Assembly (NCBI GenBank): GCA_012295225.1
Contig: WMKK01000001.1
Location: forward strand, 186,001-250,000
Reading direction: 5' to 3'
Length of the DNA: 64,000 nucleotides
DNA from: Ostreococcus mediterraneus
Taxonomy: Eukaryota; Chlorophyta; Mamiellophyceae; Mamiellales; Bathycoccaceae
Part shown: positions 55,984 to 64,000 of the stretch, one piece after another
How positions within the stretch are numbered: the first letter of the stretch is position 1
Layout: every line of letters begins with the position of its first letter
Translations under genes and position numbers: made by a program
Notes under the pieces: model-generated
Seen by the model: the letters and a program-made list of their open reading frames with translations, nothing else
What the model was told of the DNA's origin: nothing
Database searches by the model: none

Positions 55984-57423
55984 ATGAGCGCGCGCGAAGC
56001 GATGCGCGAAGGCGAGATTTCAAACGCCGTGAGCTTTCTCACGCACGCCAACGTCGCGGCGAGCTCGGATGTGGACGCGAAACGCGCGTTTTTAACGTCG
56101 AAAGGATTGCGCGAGGATGAGATCGACGAGGCGTTTCGGCGGTGTGGGGGGGCGAGCGCGGTCGGTGGGGGGGCGTTTGCGGGTTCGCAGGTGACGCCTA
56201 CGGTGGTGGCACCGGTGCGGACGTTTACGGGGACGGTGACGCGCGCGGCGGCGATGGTTGGGTTGGCGTATTGGGCGTGGCCAAAGGCGCGCGAGGCGAC
56301 GGAGCGGGCGAGAGCGGCGTTGGCGCGGGCGAGTGCGGAGGATGCGCGCGCGAGAGCGAATGCTGGGGCAAGTGATGATGGCAGTGAAGGTGGCGTGAGC
56401 GTGTCTCGCGCGGTGGAGGCGGTGGAGGCGCGAGAGTTGGCGAATAAAGTGGCGAGCGCCGCGGAGGCGGCGGAGCGCGCCGCGAGAGAGACGAAACAGT
56501 TACGCGATGAAATCACGAGCGAGGTCAGCGATGCGTTGAGGCAAAGCGTGGGCGATGTCAAGGCGTTCTTGGCCGAAGCACGGCAGGCTGCGGAGGAGGA
56601 GAAGAGAAAGGCGAATACGGTGAGCGTCGAGGTTGAGGCGTCGTTTAAACGCGCCATCGACGACGTCAAGAAGGAGTTAAGAGACGAATTACAAGGCCTT
56701 GTCGCTCAGTCTCCGACGATGGCGACGACGTCGGCGTCGGTGGATGACAGATTAGCGGACGAGTTACGTGCAGAGATTTCACAGTTGAAGGAAATCATGA
56801 TGGCTACACCGTCGTCGCGCGGCACAGGCGCCTCACCCGCGACGGCCACCGTCGGCAAATCATCCGTCGCGCGGGATTGGCCATTCGAGGCGAGCCCGCA
56901 AGGGAGTGAGTCCGGAGAAAGCCCAGTGTATACTCCAGTTCAAATGCTTCGTTCCGGTGACGACGAGTTTACGAGTCATTTATTACGCCGCGACGAGGCA
57001 AGCGGGAGTCGATCGGCGACGCCGAAGGGCTCCGCCGCCGAAGCGCCGCACCCGCAGAACTTTATGGACATTTTAGAAATGCTCGAAGCCGGAAAGACCC
57101 CTCCAGGGATTAGAGACATTGATGACTCGCCGCCAAACCCAATGGCTGCGATCCCGCGCACGAGTCGAACGCCCCCAGGTAAGCCTTGGGACGCTCGAAC
57201 GCCGACATCCGCATTGGCTGACGACGACGCCGAAGACGAAAACGTTCCAATCAAACGCATCGTTGCGAGCGCCGTGGAATCCCCGTGGCGCCCGCCCGCG
57301 GCACCGACGTTATCGCGCGTGATGAGTCAATCGCCGCGGTCACCGCGTCGAAGCGTCGAACGTTCGGTGAGTCCGACGAACGAAGCGTCCTCGGCGCTCT
57401 CCGCGTCAAAGACTGTCATTTAG
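55984..57423 (+). CDS. PEX14: Peroxisomal docking protein PEX14
   Basis: 479 residues. The N-terminal PEX14 domain binds PEX5: AVSFLTHANVAASSDVDAKR followed by AFLTSKGLREDEIDEAF. A hydrophobic stretch (RAAAMVGLAYWAWP) at residues ~80-95 is the membrane segment. A long Ala/Glu/Arg coiled coil (residues ~95-260) follows, then a Ser/Pro-rich disordered tail with several SPRSPRR-like phosphorylation candidates. PEX14 forms the import channel with PEX5 at the peroxisome. Confidence 0.92.
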   Translation: MSAREAMREGEISNAVSFLTHANVAASSDVDAKRAFLTSKGLREDEIDEAFRRCGGASAVGGGAFAGSQVTPTVVAPVRTFTGTVTRAAAMVGLAYWAWPKAREATERARAALARASAEDARARANAGASDDGSEGGVSVSRAVEAVEARELANKVASAAEAAERAARETKQLRDEITSEVSDALRQSVGDVKAFLAEARQAAEEEKRKANTVSVEVEASFKRAIDDVKKELRDELQGLVAQSPTMATTSASVDDRLADELRAEISQLKEIMMATPSSRGTGASPATATVGKSSVARDWPFEASPQGSESGESPVYTPVQMLRSGDDEFTSHLLRRDEASGSRSATPKGSAAEAPHPQNFMDILEMLEAGKTPPGIRDIDDSPPNPMAAIPRTSRTPPGKPWDARTPTSALADDDAEDENVPIKRIVASAVESPWRPPAAPTLSRVMSQSPRSPRRSVERSVSPTNEASSALSASKTVI

Positions 57424-57497
57424 AGCCCGCATTAGAAAGCGCGAGCCTGCAATAGCGAGCACCATTTCACCACGCGCACCTCGCGCCCACCGCACCG

Positions 57498-58700
57498 ATG
57501 CCACTCCTCCCACGAACCACGACTGCCGCCGGAAATTCCATGATGCGAATCTTTCTCGCCGGTGATTTCGAACCGGCACGCGGGATTGACAACGTCATGC
57601 CAAAGCCGACGCTTGGCACGCTTCGCGAGGGTGCCTGCTTGCACGCCGCTGAATACGTTATGCTGGCGGAGCGTCGTGCCGGCGCGCACATCGATCGTAC
57701 GCACGTCACTGCACGATCGCTTATTGGTGATTTGCCCAAAATCATGCGTGATCGTCGTCCTATTGCGCACGGAGTTATCAATCTTGAGACAGCCATTACG
57801 CGTTGTGATGATTTCTTACCGAAAGCGGTCAACTACCGCGCCAGCGAAGAAAACGTTGCCATGTTGCTCGATGAGTTATCCATGGAAGGAATCAACGTCG
57901 CATGCATCGCAAATAATCATGTGTTTGATTTCGGCGCTCGCGGATTCGTGGATACGCTCAACGCGTCTCGACGAATCACGGAAGAAAGTGGGGGACGATT
58001 TCTCTTTGTTGGAGGCAGCCGTACGCCCGCGGAGGCGTCGGCGCCCGTGCTTGTCGGAGAGTACAACACGCGCACAGCAGTATTTGCGCTGGCGTTTCAA
58101 AATTCTGGGACGCCTTTGTCGTGGAGCGCGGATGAAACGAGCAGCGGGATGGGTATCGCCATGGGCGATTTCCGCGACTGCGTCCCGACGAGGACGCTTC
58201 TGGAAATTACACGGGCGAAAGCGAGCGGCGCGATTGTCATCGTGAGCATTCATTTCGGTTCGAACTGGGGATGGGATATCGACCCCGAAAACATCACGGC
58301 TGCGCACGCACTCATTGACGCCGGTGCGGACATCGTGCACGGGCATTCCTCTCATCACCCGCGCGTTTCGGAACTGTATAAAAACAAGCTCATCTTATAC
58401 GGATGCGGGGAAATGTTCAACGATTACGAGGGCATTGGCGATCATCCTGGGTTTCCGGCGTCACATTTTTTGGGTGATTTGCGATTCACATACTTTGTCG
58501 ACGTCGATGTGCGCACGGGCAACTTTGTGCGCATGTTTGTGCACCCGATGGAGCAAAAGTTGTTTCGATTGTGCGAAGGCGAAGCGTCGCACGCGAAACG
58601 ATTTAAAGACGCTTTGGCTTCGCAATACGCGCGACGCGGCTTGCGCGTCGAAATTGACGCCAACGACGATACGGCGCTCGAAGTGACACCGATTGGATGA
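57498..58700 (+). CDS. CapA/PgsA-like metallophosphoesterase domain protein
   Basis: 400 residues. The core matches the bacterial PGA_cap (CapA) fold: MRIFLAGDFEPARG, then INLETAIT, then NVACIANNHVFDFGARGF, SIHFGSNWGWDI and DIVHGHSSHHPR, which supply the metal-binding Asp, Asn and His residues of the calcineurin-like fold. Bacterial CapA works in poly-gamma-glutamate capsule synthesis. The eukaryotic copy suggests old transfer from bacteria, with unknown substrate. A start at 57543 (MMRIFLAGDF) would remove the short Thr-rich leader. Confidence 0.88.
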   Translation: MPLLPRTTTAAGNSMMRIFLAGDFEPARGIDNVMPKPTLGTLREGACLHAAEYVMLAERRAGAHIDRTHVTARSLIGDLPKIMRDRRPIAHGVINLETAITRCDDFLPKAVNYRASEENVAMLLDELSMEGINVACIANNHVFDFGARGFVDTLNASRRITEESGGRFLFVGGSRTPAEASAPVLVGEYNTRTAVFALAFQNSGTPLSWSADETSSGMGIAMGDFRDCVPTRTLLEITRAKASGAIVIVSIHFGSNWGWDIDPENITAAHALIDAGADIVHGHSSHHPRVSELYKNKLILYGCGEMFNDYEGIGDHPGFPASHFLGDLRFTYFVDVDVRTGNFVRMFVHPMEQKLFRLCEGEASHAKRFKDALASQYARRGLRVEIDANDDTALEVTPIG

Positions 58701-58742
58701 GAAAATAAATGTGTTGTACATTCGCTTTACACGCTGACTTAC

Positions 58743-58747
58743 TGTAA
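58743..58747 (+). terminator. TGTAA polyadenylation signal of the CapA-like gene
   Basis: TGTAA lies 43 nt after the stop codon, in the 73-bp convergent spacer before TOR. Confidence 0.45.
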
Positions 58748-58773
58748 ATTTCTTGTTCTTCTTGTTCTTCTTT

Positions 58774-61700
58774 CTACCACCACGGACACCAGCCCACGTA
58801 CGCGAGACTCAAATTTTCGCTCGACGTCGCTTCGCAAATTAAGCGCTCCACTTGCGCCTCGATGGAATCAACTGGTACGATATTTTCGAGCGACGTTGCG
58901 TCGCTCCCAGGGGGCGCGCCATCGCGACCCGTGAGTTTAGCGCTCATGCGTTGCATGACGCTCACTGCTCGTTCATTCAACGCTTCGTTTGCGCCGTCGC
59001 CGTACGCCTCGATGGCGTTGATAAATTCCGTGCGACGCAACAATTGCGGCGGTTCCGAAGAGTTCGCGCCTGCAACACTACCGTACACAGTCATGGCGTG
59101 CGTCGCCTCCAGGCCGACGACGGATGAACTCGCTGGAACTGGACCAGACGGCGTCTCGATGAGACCGCCAGCGGCAGCCATGGTCATGCTCGGTCGCGGT
59201 GTAGTGTCACGCGACCGTGGCGGCTTTCCGGGCGTCGGCACATTCTCGACGCTTTGACTACTGAGGCGCCCACTTGCTGGGCGACTGCGCGGTCCATCAC
59301 CGCCATCACTCGCGACTTGTGACGCGTTCAAGTTTTCAGTATCTGGCGCCGGCGCGTGGTTCGTGAGCAAACGCCAATTGATTAACGGGTCATGCACGAA
59401 CGCCTCCAACATTGCCATGACGGAGTCCTTGTTGAGACGAAGCACTGATATCACACTCTCACACGTGCTTCTGAAGTTTCCTTCGATGCCACTCACTTCC
59501 ATGGCTCTGACGAGCATGCGCGTCAATCGGAACGGCACTTTTTCAGGAAACTTTTCGCGATACATCGACGCCTCAAAGCAATCGCCAAAGTCGATGTGAA
59601 GCACTTTACCGCTGTATCGATCCACCATCAAGTTGGACGGGTGACGATCACCGAGGCCGAGCAAGTAACCTACCATGGACATGACTGCTAACGAGCGTGT
59701 GTACGTCGTGCGTCGTTCGAGCCACTGCTCGCTACTGCGACTCTTGAGCCATAAAACGCGCGCTAAATCGCTTCCAGATGTGTTCTCCAAGGCGTGCTGG
59801 AAAATTTCAACCTTGTTCACCAATGGCAAGTGATCGTAGTCTGGAGCCATGGCAAGCATCATGCGATGCTCCAAGTTGAGTGGAACTTTGTGTGCGTCTC
59901 TGTACTCTCTAATCAATGCATGAAGCGTGTCGCAATTCGGCACCCAACCGATTAAGCCGCTATTGGGCGAAAGAGGTACGACGGCGTAACGCGCGATGCC
60001 TAAATCGCGCTGCGCCGTCATCGGTGAGCTATTCAACAACGTGTTAACAAGGCCAAATAGCTGCATCACGCGCTCGTCTTGCCGCAAATCTTCGTGACCC
60101 TTGAGCAAGTATCCATAGTCCTTCCCGTCAGAGCCGTGGATTTGCAATCGTCGTGGTCTCTGCTTTGACGTGATGACGTGCATGGTCGGTTCAAAGGCCC
60201 GGATACAAGGCTGCTCGGCTTGACCTGGAGTGTAGTTACCAGGCACGCACAGTTCCAAGTCGCGCGCGTTGAGTAATCGAGGAGACACGTACTGAAGCTC
60301 CAGCGTCGTCATCGTCGGCAACTGCTTGTTGATGCGTTTGAACACGTGATAGTACAAATCCCACGCTTGATTGAGCTCTTCTTCGCGGCCGCTTTGATGA
60401 TACTTTTGACACAAATCGTGCGCTTCCTGAAGCTCGCGACCGTAGTTTTGCACGAATCCCATCTCTTGCAATGTTTCTGCGCCTTGCCTTTCCAATATGT
60501 GATGCAGCGGCGTGAGCACCGCCATCATGCCCTCGACATTCTGTTCACCAAAGTACAAGCGCGACGCCTCCTCCAACGCCTCATGCCACGCCTCGTGCCA
60601 GACGATGGCGACGCGAATGAGCTCAAGAGACACCACTTGCGCTTGCTCTACGAGCAACGCACTGTGCTGCCGAACGTTGTCCAAGATCGCGATGGCCGCC
60701 GCGCGACGAGACGTACTCTGGCTTTTGCACGCCACGAGCAACGGATACAGCACCGCTTGTGGATGCTGTCGACCGACGCGCACGAGAAGCTGGTAAATCA
60801 AGTTGCGTACAGGTATGACTTGTGTGTGGATTCTTGCGACAATTTGCGGAATCACTGCCAACCAAGTGTCGATGTTCACGTGACCAAAACCTTCGATCAA
60901 CGCGGCTTCGACTTCCGGATTGGCGCCGTGGTTGAACCACAGCGTGAGAAGGCGCAAAATGTCTTGCAAAGAGCCGCTCTTGCCCGAAGACGGGCCACCA
61001 AGAGCAATTGATCGGAAGAACCCACTAATCGCGGGTGCCACGTGACGCGCGGCATCTTGCGTCGATTGCTGCTTGTTATAATGCTCCATGGCCGTCGCGT
61101 TGAAGAGCGCCCAATTATGCCACGCCTTTGCCCACTGCTGATTCGCCGACGTCGCTGTTCTGAATGCCATCAACACATCCGTCAAAGTCTCATCATTCAT
61201 GCCTTCTGCTAGCGCCCAGCGCCACTTGCCAAGTTTTAGGAACGCACGCGATACGACTCTACTCAAATCTTCGCTGAGTGGTTGTCCGGCGGCGCGAACT
61301 TGCTCTGACTGCTCTCGCAACTCGTGCGCGAGTGATTGCAGTCGCATGAATGCTTGCTTCTTCTGTCCAATGTGCCAGAGATGTTTGACGAATGCGAACA
61401 TCACCTTTGGTCGACCAGAACCAGCACCGTACCCAGCCTTGCCTTCAGGGCACACGATTGGATCATATTCAAGCAATCGCAAGAGCGTGCGTCGCGACTG
61501 ACGTTCTCGTCCAAATCTTCGATTTAACGACGCAAACTTGAGCCAAATGTCCGTCTCTTCGCTCATCGGTAGCACGAGCGACCGCACCTGCAAGATCGCT
61601 TGCCATACTTCTACGTCACGCTTGACCAAGTAGATTCTATCGCGCCACATTTTTCTAATAATTTCTTGTCGGCGTGCGGCGGCTAAATCTGAAGGAGCGA

Positions 61701-64000
61701 TGACGTTGAGTTCAGCGTATTCAATGACTTCTTCAAGCTCTGCCAACTGCTGCGCGCGAATGAGCGCGCCGTATGAACGCTCATAAGACTCGCTCACGAG
61801 TGCCGCGAGTTCAGTGCCTAACGCATCTCGTGCTGCACTGAGGTATTCTCGGGCCTCGTCTTGCGCGCCGCGGCGAACGGCGAGAATTGAACGATAAAAG
61901 TCACAATCCGTGCTGAGAGCGGCGCTGGACTTGTACTTGAGCACTAGATCAGCGCGATCAGCATTTGGTAAACGGCGCTGCGTACGCTGCTCAATGGCAA
62001 GAATGTTCGTACAACGCTCCATGTGTCCCCAATCGCCGAGATGCCAGGCGGCTTTCGCAGCGATGCCCGTGACGTCGTTCAAGTGGTCGTCCCAATCAAC
62101 ATTTGCTTGTGCCCCAGAATCGTAGATCGCTTGAATTTCCTCCCATTCAGCGAGCGCGTTCAAGCACCGCAGTTGACCAACCATGGCGTCACGGCGCTCT
62201 TCAGCAGCCTGAGGAGTGTCTATATGCACGAGTTCGTCGAGTTTTCGCTTGTACGCCTCCAGCGCGTCGTCCCATTGCTCGAGCTTTTCATACCACCCTT
62301 CTTTGATTTCAACCGAAAGGTTCGCTTGCGCGTACACCAACACACCACGCGCCGCATCGGGAAGTTGCAACTGGTTATTCACAGCGATGATAGCTGCGAC
62401 GCAGTCACCAGGATTTGACATGAACTCAAGTTCCTTGTAGTGCAACGCCTTTGCATACGCGCGCGAACGCTGAGCAATCATACCCAGAGTTCGAACGTCA
62501 ACTGGGATGGGCTTCTCATCGTGCTCCATGAACTCGCAAAGATTCAGAAGAATCGAAACAATCTCGGGAGGAATGGTTGGGCTGCCTAAAGCAGCTTCGA
62601 GCGAACGCACTAGAACTTCACGATGACTTTCATTGAGTTCAGCCCAACACGACACAAAAGACGCGCAAAACAAATCTCGCGCTAAAGTCGGTTGAACGGA
62701 CGCTAATTCACTGCAGGCACGCAACGATGGTAATGGCGAGCTACGCAACATATCAACCGACAACTTGCGCATCCACTCCAACCAATCTTCCTTCGTTGAA
62801 CGCTGGCTACTTTCCCATGCGCGTCGCACAGCGAGCTGGTTCACTGACAAATGCTTCTCAATTTGTGGCTTCTTTTCCATTGATGCATGGCGCTCCGACA
62901 TGGAAATCACATCGTCGGGCAAGAAAAGCAACGGTCGGCCACTTTCAATGCGTTCAACCATTCTATCGAATGAAGGATCCGCGATGGCGTTTTTGGTGAC
63001 GACGCGCTTGATTACAGGAAGGAAAAGCGCATACTCAACCCCCAAAGGCACTTCCAATGCAACTAAAAGCTGCATGGCGTCGTCACGTAGATCTGCAAAC
63101 TCGCTATCTAAAACTCTAGTCAGTGGGTGTATCACCACGCTTGCTTGTCCCGCGAGAGACAGTGACGGCAGAATACGTTGCAGAGACTGGAGTGCGCTGC
63201 GCCTGATTTCAAGAGGCACAGATATCACGCTTGGTTTGAAAAGTCGGACGACAGTTGGCAAAATCAAGTGTAAATGCTCGTCAATCCCGACACCAAACAT
63301 TTCTAATGCATGAAGAATGTGCGGCACAGAACTGTATCTACCAGAACGTTCGGCGTCGTGAAGGGCAGAGACAATGCGCGGAACAATAGCCGGCAGGTAC
63401 TTCCTAAACTCGTCGTTCAGCGCCAACGAAAGCTCTTCACAGAGACGCAAAGTATTCTTGGACATGTAGTTATTGTCCCAAAACGCGTGCACGATGTCGA
63501 AGATATCCGTCAAGTAACGCCTAATGTGTGTCTTGATAACGCTCACAAGAACGGCAAATTCACCAAACATAGCTTCTCTCAACGTATCATCGCACGTGCG
63601 CATGACGTTGAGCAATACAGGAATCATGTTTGGCAAATACTGTACGCATCCAGTGCCTAAAACTTGAAAGATGTACACAATGCTTCGGACAACCATCTGC
63701 CGATGACTCGCGCGTGAAGGATCTCTCAACACTCGGAATAGCGAATTTAACGCAATCGTTGGGTAGTAGTCCTCCGACAACGATGTCAAATGAAGCGTAG
63801 GGAGTAAATCCAAATCTTCATCATCTTCATTATCGTGATTATCATCCAAGTAACCGTTATCGGTCGAACGCTCATCGAGTTTCAACAGCTGCGCCTGACG
63901 CACGCCTCGCACGCCCTCTTCGCTGAGTACGCCTTGGCCGTGCAATCTAATTTCATTGCCCTTATGTGCGTGCGGGTCGAGCGCACCCAAGACTCCGAGC
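58774..64000 (-). CDS. TOR: Target of rapamycin (TOR) kinase, C-terminal 1742 residues
   Basis: Open frame running off the window edge; the N-terminal HEAT region lies outside. The visible part starts LGVLGALDPHAHK, as in TOR HEAT repeats, then the FAT domain. The FRB domain (60300-60640) has VAIVWHEAWHEALEEASRLY and QAWDLYYHVFKRI, retaining the Ser, Phe, Trp and second Phe that contact FKBP-rapamycin. The kinase domain has LLKGHEDLRQDERVMQ, GLGDRHPSNLMVD and VLHIDFGDCFE. The FATC tail ends YVGWCPWW, against YIGWCPFW in most eukaryotes. TOR controls growth with nutrient supply. A Ser/Pro/Arg-rich insert between kinase and FATC (59200-59350) is less conserved. Confidence 0.96.
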   Translation of the reverse strand, partial: LGVLGALDPHAHKGNEIRLHGQGVLSEEGVRGVRQAQLLKLDERSTDNGYLDDNHDNEDDEDLDLLPTLHLTSLSEDYYPTIALNSLFRVLRDPSRASHRQMVVRSIVYIFQVLGTGCVQYLPNMIPVLLNVMRTCDDTLREAMFGEFAVLVSVIKTHIRRYLTDIFDIVHAFWDNNYMSKNTLRLCEELSLALNDEFRKYLPAIVPRIVSALHDAERSGRYSSVPHILHALEMFGVGIDEHLHLILPTVVRLFKPSVISVPLEIRRSALQSLQRILPSLSLAGQASVVIHPLTRVLDSEFADLRDDAMQLLVALEVPLGVEYALFLPVIKRVVTKNAIADPSFDRMVERIESGRPLLFLPDDVISMSERHASMEKKPQIEKHLSVNQLAVRRAWESSQRSTKEDWLEWMRKLSVDMLRSSPLPSLRACSELASVQPTLARDLFCASFVSCWAELNESHREVLVRSLEAALGSPTIPPEIVSILLNLCEFMEHDEKPIPVDVRTLGMIAQRSRAYAKALHYKELEFMSNPGDCVAAIIAVNNQLQLPDAARGVLVYAQANLSVEIKEGWYEKLEQWDDALEAYKRKLDELVHIDTPQAAEERRDAMVGQLRCLNALAEWEEIQAIYDSGAQANVDWDDHLNDVTGIAAKAAWHLGDWGHMERCTNILAIEQRTQRRLPNADRADLVLKYKSSAALSTDCDFYRSILAVRRGAQDEAREYLSAARDALGTELAALVSESYERSYGALIRAQQLAELEEVIEYAELNVIAPSDLAAARRQEIIRKMWRDRIYLVKRDVEVWQAILQVRSLVLPMSEETDIWLKFASLNRRFGRERQSRRTLLRLLEYDPIVCPEGKAGYGAGSGRPKVMFAFVKHLWHIGQKKQAFMRLQSLAHELREQSEQVRAAGQPLSEDLSRVVSRAFLKLGKWRWALAEGMNDETLTDVLMAFRTATSANQQWAKAWHNWALFNATAMEHYNKQQSTQDAARHVAPAISGFFRSIALGGPSSGKSGSLQDILRLLTLWFNHGANPEVEAALIEGFGHVNIDTWLAVIPQIVARIHTQVIPVRNLIYQLLVRVGRQHPQAVLYPLLVACKSQSTSRRAAAIAILDNVRQHSALLVEQAQVVSLELIRVAIVWHEAWHEALEEASRLYFGEQNVEGMMAVLTPLHHILERQGAETLQEMGFVQNYGRELQEAHDLCQKYHQSGREEELNQAWDLYYHVFKRINKQLPTMTTLELQYVSPRLLNARDLELCVPGNYTPGQAEQPCIRAFEPTMHVITSKQRPRRLQIHGSDGKDYGYLLKGHEDLRQDERVMQLFGLVNTLLNSSPMTAQRDLGIARYAVVPLSPNSGLIGWVPNCDTLHALIREYRDAHKVPLNLEHRMMLAMAPDYDHLPLVNKVEIFQHALENTSGSDLARVLWLKSRSSEQWLERRTTYTRSLAVMSMVGYLLGLGDRHPSNLMVDRYSGKVLHIDFGDCFEASMYREKFPEKVPFRLTRMLVRAMEVSGIEGNFRSTCESVISVLRLNKDSVMAMLEAFVHDPLINWRLLTNHAPAPDTENLNASQVASDGGDGPRSRPASGRLSSQSVENVPTPGKPPRSRDTTPRPSMTMAAAGGLIETPSGPVPASSSVVGLEATHAMTVYGSVAGANSSEPPQLLRRTEFINAIEAYGDGANEALNERAVSVMQRMSAKLTGRDGAPPGSDATSLENIVPVDSIEAQVERLICEATSSENLSLAYVGWCPWW

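Noticed and set aside
1-64000. tRNA, rRNA, CRISPR arrays, transposons, LTR or viral elements
   Set aside because: No T-loop-like GGTTCRA in a cloverleaf context, no spaced direct repeats and no transposase, integrase, reverse transcriptase or capsid sequence were seen.

Overview
The window looks like nuclear DNA of a tiny marine green alga of the Mamiellales, most probably Ostreococcus. The evidence is about 40 eukaryotic genes in 64 kb, spacers often below 150 bp, strongly GC-rich coding sequence, few and short introns, TGTAA poly(A) signals as in green algae, plant-type plastid genes (a CYP97 carotenoid hydroxylase, a GDT1/PAM71-type transporter, a PsbP-like protein, an ABC1K kinase, 2-isopropylmalate synthase), a UGA-encoded selenoprotein and a nickel superoxide dismutase. 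No transposon, viral relic, tRNA, rRNA or CRISPR array was seen.

Layout. 0-12 kb: a protease-less FtsH-like AAA protein, exportin-2/CSE1, a SOS1-type Na+/H+ antiporter, an ER-retained Canopy-like protein and an ABC1K kinase. 12-25 kb: a RING protein, a DUF6817-like protein, the GDT1 and PsbP-like plastid genes, mitochondrial PDH E1-alpha, a disordered protein, CYP97, complex I NDUFB7, a SelU/PRXL2-type selenoprotein with a 3' SECIS, ribosomal mL43, a membrane RING protein and TIM13. 25-40 kb: UTP7/WDR46, TFIIE-alpha, a CDC50 flippase subunit, cohesin factor PDS5, an ArfGAP, PPWD1 cyclophilin, a PPR protein and a ubiquitin-like/Ni-SOD fusion. 40-53.6 kb: BolA, an SDR, mitochondrial bS6, an unknown multi-pass membrane protein, mitochondrial ClpX, SDHAF4, proteasome beta-3, a coiled-coil protein, a PhyH-family dioxygenase, glucose-6-phosphate 1-epimerase and WDR33/FY. 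53.6-64 kb: 2-isopropylmalate synthase, PEX14, a CapA-like phosphoesterase and the C-terminal ~1740 residues of TOR kinase.

Reading across open frames by eye gave eight spliced models (PDHA, NDUFB7, TIM13, PDS5, Ni-SOD, bS6m, PSMB3, glucose-6-phosphate 1-epimerase). All eight introns lie within the first ~90 codons, have GTRCGTG-like donors in most cases and usually carry a CTGAC branch-point-like motif. Splicing restores family N-termini that an ORF-only view misses. Two results stand out. In the Ni-SOD, a two-exon gene rebuilds a complete ubiquitin-like domain whose terminal Gly-Gly directly precedes the nickel-ligand His of the SOD. In the PRXL2-family protein, an in-frame UGA sits where the catalytic Cys belongs, and a type II SECIS-like fold lies about 80 nt beyond the stop.

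Many genes act in mitochondria (PDHA, NDUFB7, TIM13, mL43, bS6m, ClpX, SDHAF4) or plastids, but neighbours are not arranged as pathways. The order is the compact head-to-head and tail-to-tail packing typical of picoeukaryotes. Functional calls rest on motif recognition by eye; no database search was possible.
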